64,000 nt of DNA from an uncultured Collinsella sp. (GTDB taxonomy: Bacteria > Actinomycetota > Coriobacteriia > Coriobacteriales > Coriobacteriaceae), in the NCBI GenBank assembly GCA_900762325.1, contig CAAFGG010000040.1, positions 1 to 64,000 of the forward strand, given 5' to 3'. The notes under the pieces are model-generated. The model did not search any database and had not been told where the DNA came from. It saw only the letters and a program-made list of their open reading frames with translations. Shown one piece after another: positions 36,508 through 45,208 of the stretch (its first letter is position 1; every line of letters starts with the position of its first letter). The position numbers and the translations under genes are program-made.

Positions 36508-36632
36508 GCTGACCGCATGGGGTAACTTCCCAGCGCATTCCGCAGGACGCAAAAAGGCTCGCCGCACGAAGTGCGCAGCGAGCCTTTTTGCATGTCCGAG
36601 GACGCGCTGGGAAGTTACCCCATGCGGTCAGC
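36508..36632. repeat. Variable-arm hairpin element A
   Basis: Perfect 29-bp outer arms (36508-36536 with 36604-36632) enclose a 67-nt core. The core has its own stem with apical cgcacGAAgtgcg, and its core sequence tccgcaggacgcaa...ttgcatgtccgaggac is shared with element B at 38938, while the outer arms are unrelated. The nested gcgagcctttttgc also gives a terminator in both directions, between the convergent tetR and larD genes. The rest of the gap 36352-36653 shows nothing else. Confidence 0.9.
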
Positions 36633-36653
36633 GGACAACTATGTAGCCTCAGA

Positions 36654-37385
36654 CTAGAACATGCCCAAGAAACCGTGCACAAACAGTGCGGCCAGAGCGG
36701 CACCGACAAACGGAGCAATGCCAGGAACGAGCAGGCCGTACTTCCAGTTGTTGTCAGCCTTGTTCTTGATCGGCAGCACCTGATAGGCCATGCGAGGACC
36801 AAGGTCACGAGCCTGGTTCATGGCGAAGCCGGTGATGCCGCCCATGCCCATGCCAACAGCCCAAACGATCAGACCGACGCAGATAGCAAGCATCAGAACG
36901 TTCTCGCCGGCGCGGTTAGCGGCAGCAAGGATGGCGCTGATGAACACGAAGGTGCAGATGGCCTCGCAGAAGAAGTTACGGGCATAGTTCGTACCCTCGG
37001 TGGTGGGGTTGGTCGAGAAGATGTTGCGCTGGGCAATGGGGTCGACGACGCCCTCGGAAGCCTTGAACTCATCGGCATACATAAGCCAAGCGATTACGGC
37101 GCCCACAAAGCCGCCGAGCATATCGGCAATCATGAAGGGGATGCAGCTGCTCCACGGCACCAAGCCGACGATGCACTGGGCAAGCACCATGGCGGGGTTC
37201 ATGCACACGGCGCCGCCAAAGACAAACAGGCAGACCGAGATGCCAAAAGACCAGGTGGTGATGGCAAACATGTGGCCGGAGCCCTGATACTTGGTGCCCT
37301 TGAGCACGGTATCGCAGTGCACACCCACGCCAAAGATGATCATGAGGGCCGTTGCGCCGAATTCGCAGAGGAGTTTGGTAAGCAT
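36654..37385 (-). CDS. larD: LarD-like aquaglyceroporin (lactate channel)
   Basis: A 243-residue, six-helix MIP channel. Half-helix 1 has the canonical NPA (63-65); half-helix 2 reads NQARDLGPR (NQA, 190-192, Asp195), so the second NPA is changed. The Asp after the motif marks the glycerol-facilitator branch, and LarD of lactobacilli, which moves lactic acid, is of that branch. It lies 49 nt downstream of larA on the same strand, so a lactate channel is the likely role; glycerol remains possible. Confidence 0.82.
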   Translation of the reverse strand: MLTKLLCEFGATALMIIFGVGVHCDTVLKGTKYQGSGHMFAITTWSFGISVCLFVFGGAVCMNPAMVLAQCIVGLVPWSSCIPFMIADMLGGFVGAVIAWLMYADEFKASEGVVDPIAQRNIFSTNPTTEGTNYARNFFCEAICTFVFISAILAAANRAGENVLMLAICVGLIVWAVGMGMGGITGFAMNQARDLGPRMAYQVLPIKNKADNNWKYGLLVPGIAPFVGAALAALFVHGFLGMF

Positions 37386-37434
37386 AAAACCTTATCTTTC
37401 TTGTCGGTTATAGACGATTCGTTTAGGCCGCGTA

Positions 37435-38712
37435 CTAGTGCTGAGCGACGACAACGCCCAGGCCATCGGGAATGACGGCCACCTTGGCATCGGCACCCTT
37501 CATCTCAAAGGCGAGCTTGAGCGCCTCATCGAGAGTGTTGACCGGCGTCATATGCATATCCTTGATCATCTGGTGATCGCACAGGTCGGTAACCATGATC
37601 ACAGGGTGATGCGCCAGGATGCGGGCAAAGATCTGGCTCGTCCACTGGTCGGGCAGGGTCTCGTCCTTAGGACGGTCGATGCAGGCGCGCTCAAACTCTG
37701 CCGGATTATTGTCGGCGATGTTGTGATAGAAGCCCTCGCCACCGTGACCGTCGGCACAGCCGGCGACGTCGATGATTACACCGCCCTCGGGAAGCGTAGC
37801 CTCGGCAGAGCACATGCCCTTCACGGCCTGGTAGATGTTCTGGTCGAGCGGGTAGCCGCCGTTGGTGGTGATGGCGATCTCGCACTCAACGGGCTCAACG
37901 CCGGCAAGGCTCTTCACGAACTCACAGCCGGCCTCGTGCGCCTTGTGAATGTCGCCGGCAAAGGAGCCGATGACCTCGTGCTTGCCGTTGAGCACCACGT
38001 TAAGCACAAAGGCAAGGTGAGCCATCTCGGCAGCGGCAAACATGTCCTCGCTTACGTGGTTGTGGCACAGGTTGCCGGCACGCGAGTGGGAATCATTCAC
38101 AAACTGACCGTTGTGGTTGTACATGATGGTCTTGTAGCTGGCGATGCCAGGCAGGACGGACTTGCGGCTACCAGAGAAACCGGCAAAGAAGTGCGGCTCA
38201 ATAAAGCCCTCGGCAAGCAGCAGATCGCAATCGGCGGCAATCTTGTTGATGATGCACTCGCCACCGGAAGGCAGGGTGCCGATCTTTTTCATCATGCTGT
38301 CGTCAGTCGCGACGTGCATAACGATTTCCTCGTTGGCAACGATCTCCTCGCCGTACTTGTTGACGAGCTCCTCGTGCGTCGACGGACGATGCATACCCGT
38401 AGCAACCAGAATGCGAACGCGCGCCTCGGGCGCAGCGGAATGGATGTGATGCAGCAGAATAGGCATCGTCACACGCGAGGGAACGGGGCGCGTATGATCG
38501 GAGCTAATGATGACAATATCCTTCTTGCCAGTACAAAGCTCCTCGAGCGAAGGCGAGCCATAAGGGTTGGCAAGCGACTCCTCTACCAGCTCTTCCTGTG
38601 ATTTCGTGGTCTTAAACTCGTTTTGATGACCCTCCATCACACCAGCGAAGTTCTTATCCTCGAGCTCTAGATGCAATGTCTTGTGGTCAAACGGTAGTTC
38701 ACATTCAAACAA
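37435..38712 (-). CDS. larA: LarA, nickel-dependent lactate racemase
   Basis: A 425-residue enzyme that interconverts D- and L-lactate with the nickel-pincer cofactor. With a TTG start at 38712 (AAAGGAAGAGGG about 9 nt upstream), the residues that serve in Lactobacillus plantarum LarA fall at the same numbers: His108 (GMHRPSTHEE), His174 (EPHFFAGF), Lys184 (SRKSVLPG, cofactor attachment) and His200 (MYNHNGQF). An upstream extension in this frame has no ribosome site. It is the first gene of the leftward larA-larD unit. Confidence 0.95.
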   Translation of the reverse strand: MFECELPFDHKTLHLELEDKNFAGVMEGHQNEFKTTKSQEELVEESLANPYGSPSLEELCTGKKDIVIISSDHTRPVPSRVTMPILLHHIHSAAPEARVRILVATGMHRPSTHEELVNKYGEEIVANEEIVMHVATDDSMMKKIGTLPSGGECIINKIAADCDLLLAEGFIEPHFFAGFSGSRKSVLPGIASYKTIMYNHNGQFVNDSHSRAGNLCHNHVSEDMFAAAEMAHLAFVLNVVLNGKHEVIGSFAGDIHKAHEAGCEFVKSLAGVEPVECEIAITTNGGYPLDQNIYQAVKGMCSAEATLPEGGVIIDVAGCADGHGGEGFYHNIADNNPAEFERACIDRPKDETLPDQWTSQIFARILAHHPVIMVTDLCDHQMIKDMHMTPVNTLDEALKLAFEMKGADAKVAVIPDGLGVVVAQH

Positions 38713-38838
38713 TGACGAGCGCCCTCTTCCTTTCAACTGACACACTAGATAAACCGTTGGAAGGATACGCCGCTCACCGAAAAACACCACCGTCCACCGA
38801 CTCATTAACACAACGTTCATATTTGACCCACAACAAAA

Positions 38839-38868
38839 CGGCCACGATCCCAAACGGGACCGCGGCCG
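38839..38868 (-). terminator. Terminator-like hairpin downstream of ppc
   Basis: cggccacgatccc (38839-38851) pairs with gggaccgcggccg (38856-38868). The two mismatches become G-U on the minus strand, and TTTTGTTG follows there. It lies between element B and the larA promoter. Confidence 0.65.
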
Positions 38869-38937
38869 CAACAGTCATAAGGCGAGAAGCGCGCCATCTT
38901 TCCCCAGCCAGTAATCCGCCGAAGACCGGACATCGCA

Positions 38938-39064
38938 GGGCCCGCCATCAGTTTACTTTTAGGCACACTCCGCAGGACGCAAGAAGTCCTCGCCGCACGA
39001 AGTGCGCAGCGAGGGCTTCTTGCATGTCCGAGGACGTGCCTAAAAGTAAACTGATGGCGGGCCC
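38938..39064. repeat. Variable-arm hairpin element B
   Basis: Perfect 29-bp outer arms (38938-38966 with 39036-39064) enclose a 69-nt core that matches element A (36508) in its conserved parts and differs in an internal paired segment (gaagtc/ggcttc instead of aaagg/cctttt). The outer arm sequence is unrelated to that of A. It lies directly after ppc. The 38713-39085 gap also holds the ppc terminator and the larA promoter region. Confidence 0.9.
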
Positions 39065-39085
39065 GAACGACTACAGGGCTATCGA

Positions 39086-41899
39086 TTACCCCGTGTTCTG
39101 CAATCCTGCCGAGACGCCGGTCACAGTCGAAAGAATCAGGCTCATGTACTCGGCCTTCTTCTCCTCTGCCATCTCGTCCTGGTTCATACGCACCTCGCGA
39201 AGGGCGCGGACCTGGGCGATGGACAGGGCGTCGACGTAGGGGTTGCGCACGCGGACGGCGCAGCCGAGCACGCGGCGGCGCTGCAGCGGCCACTCGTCAC
39301 CGACGATGGCAAGGACCCACTTACGCGTGAGCTGCATCTCGGTGAAGACCTTCTCGGACAGATCCTGGCGATCGCCCAGGTGCAGATACATCTTGGCGAT
39401 ACGCTGATCGGTCTTAGCAATCGACATCTCGATGTTGTCGATAAAGGTGCGGAAGAACGGCCACTCCTGGTAGGCAGCCTTGAGCTGGTCAAGATCGCCC
39501 AGCTGCTCGCAGGCGGTGCCCAGGCCATACCAAGCGGCCAGGTTAATGCGAGCCTGGCTCCAGCTGAAGATCCACGGAATGGTACGCAGGTCATCGAGCG
39601 ACTTGGCGCCCAGGCCGCGCTTGGCGGGACGCGAGCCGATCGGCAGCAGACCGACCTCGGTCAGCGGCGTAACGGTCGAGAACCACGGTGTAAAGTCCTC
39701 GGTGTTCAGCAGGTCCAGATAGCGCTCGTGGCTTGCGGTGTTGAGCTTCTCGGCCATATCCCAGAACTTCTGCGTGGTCTCGGTGTTGGTCTTCTCGACA
39801 CTCGGGGCCGACTGCAAAAGCGTTGCGGCGGCAACGGACTCAACATGGCGCTGAGCCAGCGTGCGGTTGCCGTAACGGGCAAAGATGACCTCGCCCTGCT
39901 CGGTAAGCTTAAAGAAGCAGTTGACCGAACCCTTGGGCTGCGCCAGCACGGCCTTGTTGGCCGGGCCGCCGCCACGGCCCACGGCACCGCCGCGACCGTG
40001 CATGAGCACCAGGTCGATATCGTTCTTCTCTGCCCACTTGGCGATGCGCTCCTGCGCGGAATGCAGCGCGAGCATGGCCGTGGTAGGACCGGCATCCTTG
40101 GAGGAGTCGGAATAGCCCAGCATGACCTCCATGCGGCGGTTGGTCTGGGCAAGGCGCTTTTGCACCACGGGCAGCGTAAGCATCTGGTCGAGCACGTCGA
40201 CGCAGCCCTCGAGGTCCTCGAGCTGCTCGAACAGCGGGATCACGTCGAGCTCGGGGACATCCTCCTCGTGTGCGAAGGACAGGTGGGCAAGCTCAAAGAC
40301 GTCGGCCACATGCTGGGCGCTCTTGGTGAACGAGATGATGTAGCGGTGCGCCATCTTCTTGCCGTAACGCTTTTGGATGGAGCCGATAGCGCGGAAGGTA
40401 TCGATGACCTCGCGCGTCATGGGCTGCAGGTCGCCATGGATACCGTTCTCGTGGATATCCTTAAGGGCGCGGGCGTGCACCACGGAGTGCTGACGGAACT
40501 CCATCTCGACCATATGGAAGCCGAAGGACTCGACCTGCCAGATGATGGTCTGGACCGGGCCGTAGGCAGCACGGACGGCACCGCAGGCAGCCAGCGAGCG
40601 CTGGACGACGCGCAGGTCATCCAGGAACTCGTCGGCGCTGTGGTACATGGTGTCGGTGATACGGCGCACGGTGGCGTTCAGACGGTCGGCCATGACGAGC
40701 ATGACGGCGCGATGCGGCTCGTGCTCGGAGATCAGTTCAGCACGTGCGGTGTACTGGGTGCTCATCTCGACCTGATGGTTCCACAGGTTGATGAGCTCGG
40801 CAGACGGCTTGCTGTAGGTGGCCTCGAGCGTGAGGTTGCGGCCAATGCGGCGGCACTTGTCCTCGAGCTTGAGCACCATGTGGGTGAAGTACTTGGCGGC
40901 GACCTCACGGCTCACCTTGGCGGTGACGTTGGGGTTACCGTCGCGGTCGGAACCGATCCAGCTGCCGGGATGGAAGAACGCCGGGCACAGCGGCGGCACG
41001 GTACCGGCCTTGTCGCCCAGCACCCAGTCGTCAAAGCGACGATAGATGACGGGGATGACGTCGAACAGCGTGTTATCGAAGATGTCGATGATGGTATCGG
41101 CTTCCTCGACCGGCGTGGGCTTCTTGAGGGCGATGGGGCTCGTACGCACCAGGGCGTCGATCTCCTGCAGCATATGGCGCTCGTTCTCCACCAGGTCGGA
41201 GCCGCCCAGACGCGGACGCTCCTCCAGCAGGTTGGAGATACGGCGAATCTTGCCCTCGACGGCCTTGCGACGGGCCTCGGTGGGATGTGCGGTAAAGACA
41301 GGGTGGAACTCGAGCTTGTCGAGCAGCTCGTTGGCGCCCTCGACGCCCAGCTCATTCACCAGCTGGTGATAGGCGACGGTGAGCTCGTTGGCGGGATCGA
41401 CCTCGGTATCGGTCGACGCACCGGCCTCGCGCTCGCGCAGCTGCGCCACACGGTAGTTCTCCTCCGACAGGTTTGCCAGATGGAAGAAGCTCGTAAAGGC
41501 GCGAACGATGACCTGCTGCTTATCGAGCGGCAGACTGTCGATCAAATCGACGACCTCACGAAATGCCACGGCAGTGGGCTCGTCGGCGGTGGGCACGCCC
41601 TGCTCGTCGACGGCCTCGTCGGCAGCGCGGGTACCGGGGTTGCCGGCATTGGCCACAATCTCGGCCGACAGGATTTTGTCGAACAGGTCCGCGATCTCAG
41701 GATCATACTCGCTAAGCACACGACGCTCCAAGCGCAGGAACAACGCCAGATTGTCGCGCAGCTCCTCGGGGATCTCGATCTCGGCGAGACGCTCCCTGGA
41801 CTCGGCATTCGAGCCGATTCGGTTAACGAGGCGGTTGACCACGGCAGCGACGCGCGCCGCGGCTTCGGGTACAGACTGGTTGCTTAGGTTCTCAGCCAC
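39086..41899 (-). CDS. ppc: Phosphoenolpyruvate carboxylase
   Basis: A protein of about 937 residues that carboxylates PEP to oxaloacetate, supplying the TCA arm. Motifs: FTAHPTEARRK (catalytic His), GSWIGSDRDGNPNVT, GYSDSSKDAGP, MHGRGGAVGRGGGP and the C-terminal QNTG. A GTG at 41899 with GGGAGG close upstream is preferred; an ATG at 41911 is immediately next to a GGAGG and is less likely. Monocistronic. Confidence 0.95.
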   Translation of the reverse strand: MAENLSNQSVPEAAARVAAVVNRLVNRIGSNAESRERLAEIEIPEELRDNLALFLRLERRVLSEYDPEIADLFDKILSAEIVANAGNPGTRAADEAVDEQGVPTADEPTAVAFREVVDLIDSLPLDKQQVIVRAFTSFFHLANLSEENYRVAQLREREAGASTDTEVDPANELTVAYHQLVNELGVEGANELLDKLEFHPVFTAHPTEARRKAVEGKIRRISNLLEERPRLGGSDLVENERHMLQEIDALVRTSPIALKKPTPVEEADTIIDIFDNTLFDVIPVIYRRFDDWVLGDKAGTVPPLCPAFFHPGSWIGSDRDGNPNVTAKVSREVAAKYFTHMVLKLEDKCRRIGRNLTLEATYSKPSAELINLWNHQVEMSTQYTARAELISEHEPHRAVMLVMADRLNATVRRITDTMYHSADEFLDDLRVVQRSLAACGAVRAAYGPVQTIIWQVESFGFHMVEMEFRQHSVVHARALKDIHENGIHGDLQPMTREVIDTFRAIGSIQKRYGKKMAHRYIISFTKSAQHVADVFELAHLSFAHEEDVPELDVIPLFEQLEDLEGCVDVLDQMLTLPVVQKRLAQTNRRMEVMLGYSDSSKDAGPTTAMLALHSAQERIAKWAEKNDIDLVLMHGRGGAVGRGGGPANKAVLAQPKGSVNCFFKLTEQGEVIFARYGNRTLAQRHVESVAAATLLQSAPSVEKTNTETTQKFWDMAEKLNTASHERYLDLLNTEDFTPWFSTVTPLTEVGLLPIGSRPAKRGLGAKSLDDLRTIPWIFSWSQARINLAAWYGLGTACEQLGDLDQLKAAYQEWPFFRTFIDNIEMSIAKTDQRIAKMYLHLGDRQDLSEKVFTEMQLTRKWVLAIVGDEWPLQRRRVLGCAVRVRNPYVDALSIAQVRALREVRMNQDEMAEEKKAEYMSLILSTVTGVSAGLQNTG

Positions 41900-42063
41900 G
41901 TTTCCTCCCATTCCTCCTTCTATGCACGTAACATGCGGTATTCATTATAGGCGCTTGAGAAATACTTTCGACACTGATTGCGCTTTACCACACAAAAGTA
42001 TTTTCTGCATTGCAAGGGTTTTTGCACTAAATGGTCGCATTTCTCGGTGGACGGCATACACAA

Positions 42064-42099
42064 ACGGGGGCATTCCGCATAAATGCGAAACACCCCCGT
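42064..42099 (-). terminator. Terminator after hisS
   Basis: acggggg...cccccgt with an inner partly wobble-paired stem; TTTGTG follows on the minus strand. Confidence 0.65.
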
Positions 42100-42156
42100 A
42101 ACAATCGCTCGGCGCAAGCGGGACGTGTTAGCGGGTCCGCAGCTCAAAAAGATGCG

Positions 42157-43470
42157 CTACAGGCGCTCGCGAACCGCCTCGACGACGTTGGCCAGATCGG
42201 CAAGGACCTCTTCATGGCTCTCCATGTCGCGCACCTTGACCTTGCCGGCGGCAAGCTCGTCGCCGCCCAGGATCAGGATAAGCTTGGCGCCTACCTTATC
42301 GGCCTGCTTAAACTGAGCCTTGAGCGAACGACCCTGATAGTCGGCCTCGGTCACGATGCCTGCGGCGCGAAGCTCCTGCGTAATGGCAAAGACGTTCTGG
42401 CGCAGCTCCTTGCCGGCGTTGGCGACATAGACGCACGGGGCCTCATCGGCACCCAAATCGCTGCCAAAGGCCTGCAGGGCCAGCAGGGCACGCTCAAAAC
42501 CGACGGCAAAGCCGACGCCCGCCGTGGGCTTGCCACCCTCGAGCTCGACCAGGCCGTCGTAGCGGCCGCCGCCACCGATGGAGCCGACGCCGGCACCGGG
42601 AGCCTCGACCTCAAAGACAGTACGGGTGTAGTAGTCCAGGCCGCGCACCAGGGTGGGATCCTCGACATACTCGATACCGGCGGCATCCAGATAGCGCTTG
42701 ACCTGCTCGTAGTGCTCGCGGCACTCGTCGCACAGGTTGTCACCCATCAGCGGGGCCTCGGCCATGATCTCGCGGCAGTGGTCGTTCTTGCAGTCGAAGG
42801 CACGCAGCGGGTTAAGCTCGGCGCGCTCGCGGCACTCGTCGCACATCTCGTCTGCGTGATCGAGGATGAACTGCTTAACCTGCTCGCGGTAAGCCGGACG
42901 GCACTGGGCGTCACCCATCGAGTTGATGAGCAGACGAAGCTTGGAAAGATCGAAGCCCAGGCGCTTGTAGAACTCCATGAGCATGATGATGCACTCGGCG
43001 TCGGCAGCCGGATCGGGAGCGCCGAGCCACTCGATGCCCACCTGGTGGAACTGGCGCAGGCGTCCCTTCTGGGGGCGCTCGCCACGGAACATGGCCTCGG
43101 CGTAATAGGCCTTAAACGGCGTGGAGCCCTGGGGCACCAGGTTGTTCTCCACGACGGCGCGCACCACACCGGCCGTGCCCTCGGGACGAAGGGCCAGGCG
43201 CTGCTTGGGCTTGAGTTTGGTGTCGGTGCCCTCGGTAAAGACGCGCTCCAGGTTGGCACCGCTGAACACGCGGAACATCTCCTTGCGAACGACGTCGGTC
43301 GACTGGCCGATACCGTGGACGAACACGTCAACCTGCTCGATCGCGGGCGTCTCGATGGGCTTAAAACCAAACGGCTCGAACACGCCGGCCGCAATCTGCT
43401 GCATCTTTTGCCAGGCGCGCATCTCGGCGCCGATAAGGTCGCGGGTTCCCTCCGCCTTCTGTGCCTGCAT
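42157..43470 (-). CDS. hisS: Histidyl-tRNA synthetase
   Basis: A 437-residue class II synthetase. Motif 1 and 2 regions (MFRGERPQKGRLRQFHQVG), the HisA motif LVRGLDYYTRTVFE and motif 3 GVGFAVGFERALL are visible. A Cys-rich insertion (CDECRERAEL, CREHYEQ, CKNDHC) in the middle suggests a zinc site, as in several HisRS. The ATG at 43470 follows AAAGGTG; a TTG two codons earlier is less likely. A C-terminal anticodon-binding domain is present. Confidence 0.96.
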   Translation of the reverse strand: MQAQKAEGTRDLIGAEMRAWQKMQQIAAGVFEPFGFKPIETPAIEQVDVFVHGIGQSTDVVRKEMFRVFSGANLERVFTEGTDTKLKPKQRLALRPEGTAGVVRAVVENNLVPQGSTPFKAYYAEAMFRGERPQKGRLRQFHQVGIEWLGAPDPAADAECIIMLMEFYKRLGFDLSKLRLLINSMGDAQCRPAYREQVKQFILDHADEMCDECRERAELNPLRAFDCKNDHCREIMAEAPLMGDNLCDECREHYEQVKRYLDAAGIEYVEDPTLVRGLDYYTRTVFEVEAPGAGVGSIGGGGRYDGLVELEGGKPTAGVGFAVGFERALLALQAFGSDLGADEAPCVYVANAGKELRQNVFAITQELRAAGIVTEADYQGRSLKAQFKQADKVGAKLILILGGDELAAGKVKVRDMESHEEVLADLANVVEAVRERL

Positions 43471-43535
43471 GGGCAAACACCTTTCTTTTGTATCGCGTCA
43501 TAGGTAGTGGTCATTATACGGCACAAAAACAAAAC

Positions 43536-43595
43536 GCGGCGGCGCGTCTGACCGAACGAGGGTATGGGGGCTCGTTCGGCCAGACGCGCCGCCGC
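43536..43595 (-). repeat. Long hairpin 1 of a tandem set of three
   Basis: 25-bp arms (43536-43560 with 43571-43595), 10-nt loop, one mismatch that is G-U on the minus strand. This and the next two fill most of the 43471-43774 gap between the MFS gene and hisS. Confidence 0.8.
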
Positions 43596-43601
43596 TGTTT
43601 G

Positions 43602-43665
43602 TGATCCCTATTCCTCCGTCCCCTTCGGATCACGTGATCCCTTGGGGACGGAGGAATAGGAATCA
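43602..43665 (-). repeat. Long hairpin 2, with the gtgatcccttggggacg motif
   Basis: 22-bp arms (43602-43623 with 43644-43665), one mismatch that is U-G on the minus strand, and an inner palindrome ggatcacgtgatcc. The segment tgatcccttggggacg recurs at 53085-53100. Confidence 0.8.
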
Positions 43666-43675
43666 TTTCGTAGGC

Positions 43676-43739
43676 CCGTGGCCGTCTTGGAAACCGAATG
43701 ATGGTACGAGCATCCATTCGGCTTCCAAGACGGCCACGG
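43676..43739 (-). repeat. Long hairpin 3 of the tandem set
   Basis: 25-bp arms (43676-43700 with 43715-43739), one mismatch that is G-U on the minus strand. It is nearest to the MFS stop codon and may stabilise or end its mRNA. Confidence 0.8.
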
Positions 43740-43774
43740 ACAGAACGGGGCGAACAGAAAAGAGCGACGGACGT

Positions 43775-45079
43775 CTACTCCCCCGCCACGCTCGCGCGCA
43801 GCTTGGCGGCGATGGGCTCCGAGACCAGCAGGAATACGAGCATAGCCACAGAACACACCAGGCACACGATCCAGGTGCTCGCAAAGGAGCCCGTGGCATC
43901 GAACAGCACGCCCGAGACAATGGCGCCCACGGTGCCGCCGACCATCTCGAGCGAGGTGATGGTGCCCGTGACCTTGCCGAGGTCGGCCATGCCAAACTGC
44001 TTGGACGCGGCGATGGTAGGCGTGATGGTGCCCATGCACGTTCCGATACCAAAGCTCACAGCGGCGACAATAGGACCGAGGTCCGTCGTCGGGAAGCACA
44101 GCGCCACGCAGGCGATAATGCACGCAACGGAGCCAAGGATATTGCCAAAGCGCAGGCCAAAGCGGTCATAGATCGCACCGAGCGAAATCTTGGCGATAAC
44201 GACGGTAACCATGTAGGCCGAAAGTACGGTACCCGCCCACATGGGATCGTGGCCGCCCGTGACGATCTTGGCGCCGTTGACGGTAACGCTCGTCATGTTG
44301 GTGACCTGGTTGGGCAGGATGGCGCCGTTAACGAGACCCATAAAGAGGAAGGCGACGACAAGCAGCCAAAACGCCGGACTCTTCTTGATACGAGACCAGC
44401 CGACGCTAACCTCGGGCGCCGTGTGCTCGTCCTTGTCGCCAGCCGTCGAGACGGACGGATCGCCCGGGTTCTCGCCGAGCGGCTTAAGGCCGATCTCGGA
44501 AGGCTTGGTGCGGAAGGAATAGGCCGTGATGGGCAGCGCCGCCACAATGCAGACGGCAGCGAGTACCAGGAACGCAGAGCGCCAGCCCACACTCACGATA
44601 AGCGAGCTCACGATTGGCGAGAGAATGGCTCCGCCAAAGCCCGAGCCCGAAAGTGCGATGGAAATGGCAAGGCCTCGCTTGGCGGTAAACCAGTTGGCGG
44701 TCACTAGGCTGATGAGCAGGCGGGTCGAGGCGACGGCAAAGCAACCCGAGACGGCAAAGAGCACGTAGACCTGCCACAGCTCACCGACAAAGCTCATGCC
44801 CGCGAGCACCGCCGAGGTAGCGATAACGGTGAGCGAGCCCAATACGCGGCCACTCACCTTATCGGCAACATGGCCGATAACGAGCGAACCCACGACGCTC
44901 ACCACGGTGGAGATGGCATTGGAGATGTTGTACTGCGCAAGGGAAATGCCCAGGTCGCCGACGATCAGCGGCTGGAACAGGCTCATGCAGTTGACGAAAA
45001 TCGTATAGCACGTGGCCATGATCACAAAGCCGGAAGCCACCACGAGCCAGCCGGGGAAGAACTTACATTGCTGGGACAT
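43775..45079 (-). CDS. MFS transporter, OFA/monocarboxylate type
   Basis: A 434-residue, 12-helix major facilitator with a short cytoplasmic loop in the middle and the N-terminal FFPGWLVVASGFVIMATC segment typical of OFA (oxalate/formate antiporter-like) carriers. AAGGAG lies just before the ATG. It follows an M20 amidohydrolase by 124 nt, so it may import that enzyme's substrate or export a product. Substrate not known. Confidence 0.8.
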   Translation of the reverse strand: MSQQCKFFPGWLVVASGFVIMATCYTIFVNCMSLFQPLIVGDLGISLAQYNISNAISTVVSVVGSLVIGHVADKVSGRVLGSLTVIATSAVLAGMSFVGELWQVYVLFAVSGCFAVASTRLLISLVTANWFTAKRGLAISIALSGSGFGGAILSPIVSSLIVSVGWRSAFLVLAAVCIVAALPITAYSFRTKPSEIGLKPLGENPGDPSVSTAGDKDEHTAPEVSVGWSRIKKSPAFWLLVVAFLFMGLVNGAILPNQVTNMTSVTVNGAKIVTGGHDPMWAGTVLSAYMVTVVIAKISLGAIYDRFGLRFGNILGSVACIIACVALCFPTTDLGPIVAAVSFGIGTCMGTITPTIAASKQFGMADLGKVTGTITSLEMVGGTVGAIVSGVLFDATGSFASTWIVCLVCSVAMLVFLLVSEPIAAKLRASVAGE

Positions 45080-45120
45080 ACTGCTCCTTATTTAACAAAC
45101 GAATAGCCGGCGCCGGGCGC

Positions 45121-45208
45121 CGGTAGTGCCCAAGATTGCCTTGAAAGACAAGGGCATAGGCCTTACGGCCATGCCCGCAGGCTTGAAAGGCAAGGTTGGG
45201 TGCTACCG
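45121..45208. repeat. Long imperfect hairpin spanning the M20 stop codon
   Basis: 22-nt arms (45121-45142 with 45187-45208) with two wobble pairs and one internal mismatch; an inner gggcat/atgccc and aggcc/ggcct stem fills the loop. The right arm reaches into the last codons of the M20 gene (stop at 45203). Confidence 0.55.

Noticed and set aside
36508..36632. Integron attC site or retron RNA
   Set aside because: No integrase or reverse transcriptase in the window, and the conserved part is the core, not the ends as in attC.
39380..41887. 835-codon open frame antisense to ppc
   Set aside because: Shadow of a strongly conserved gene; no recognisable domain.
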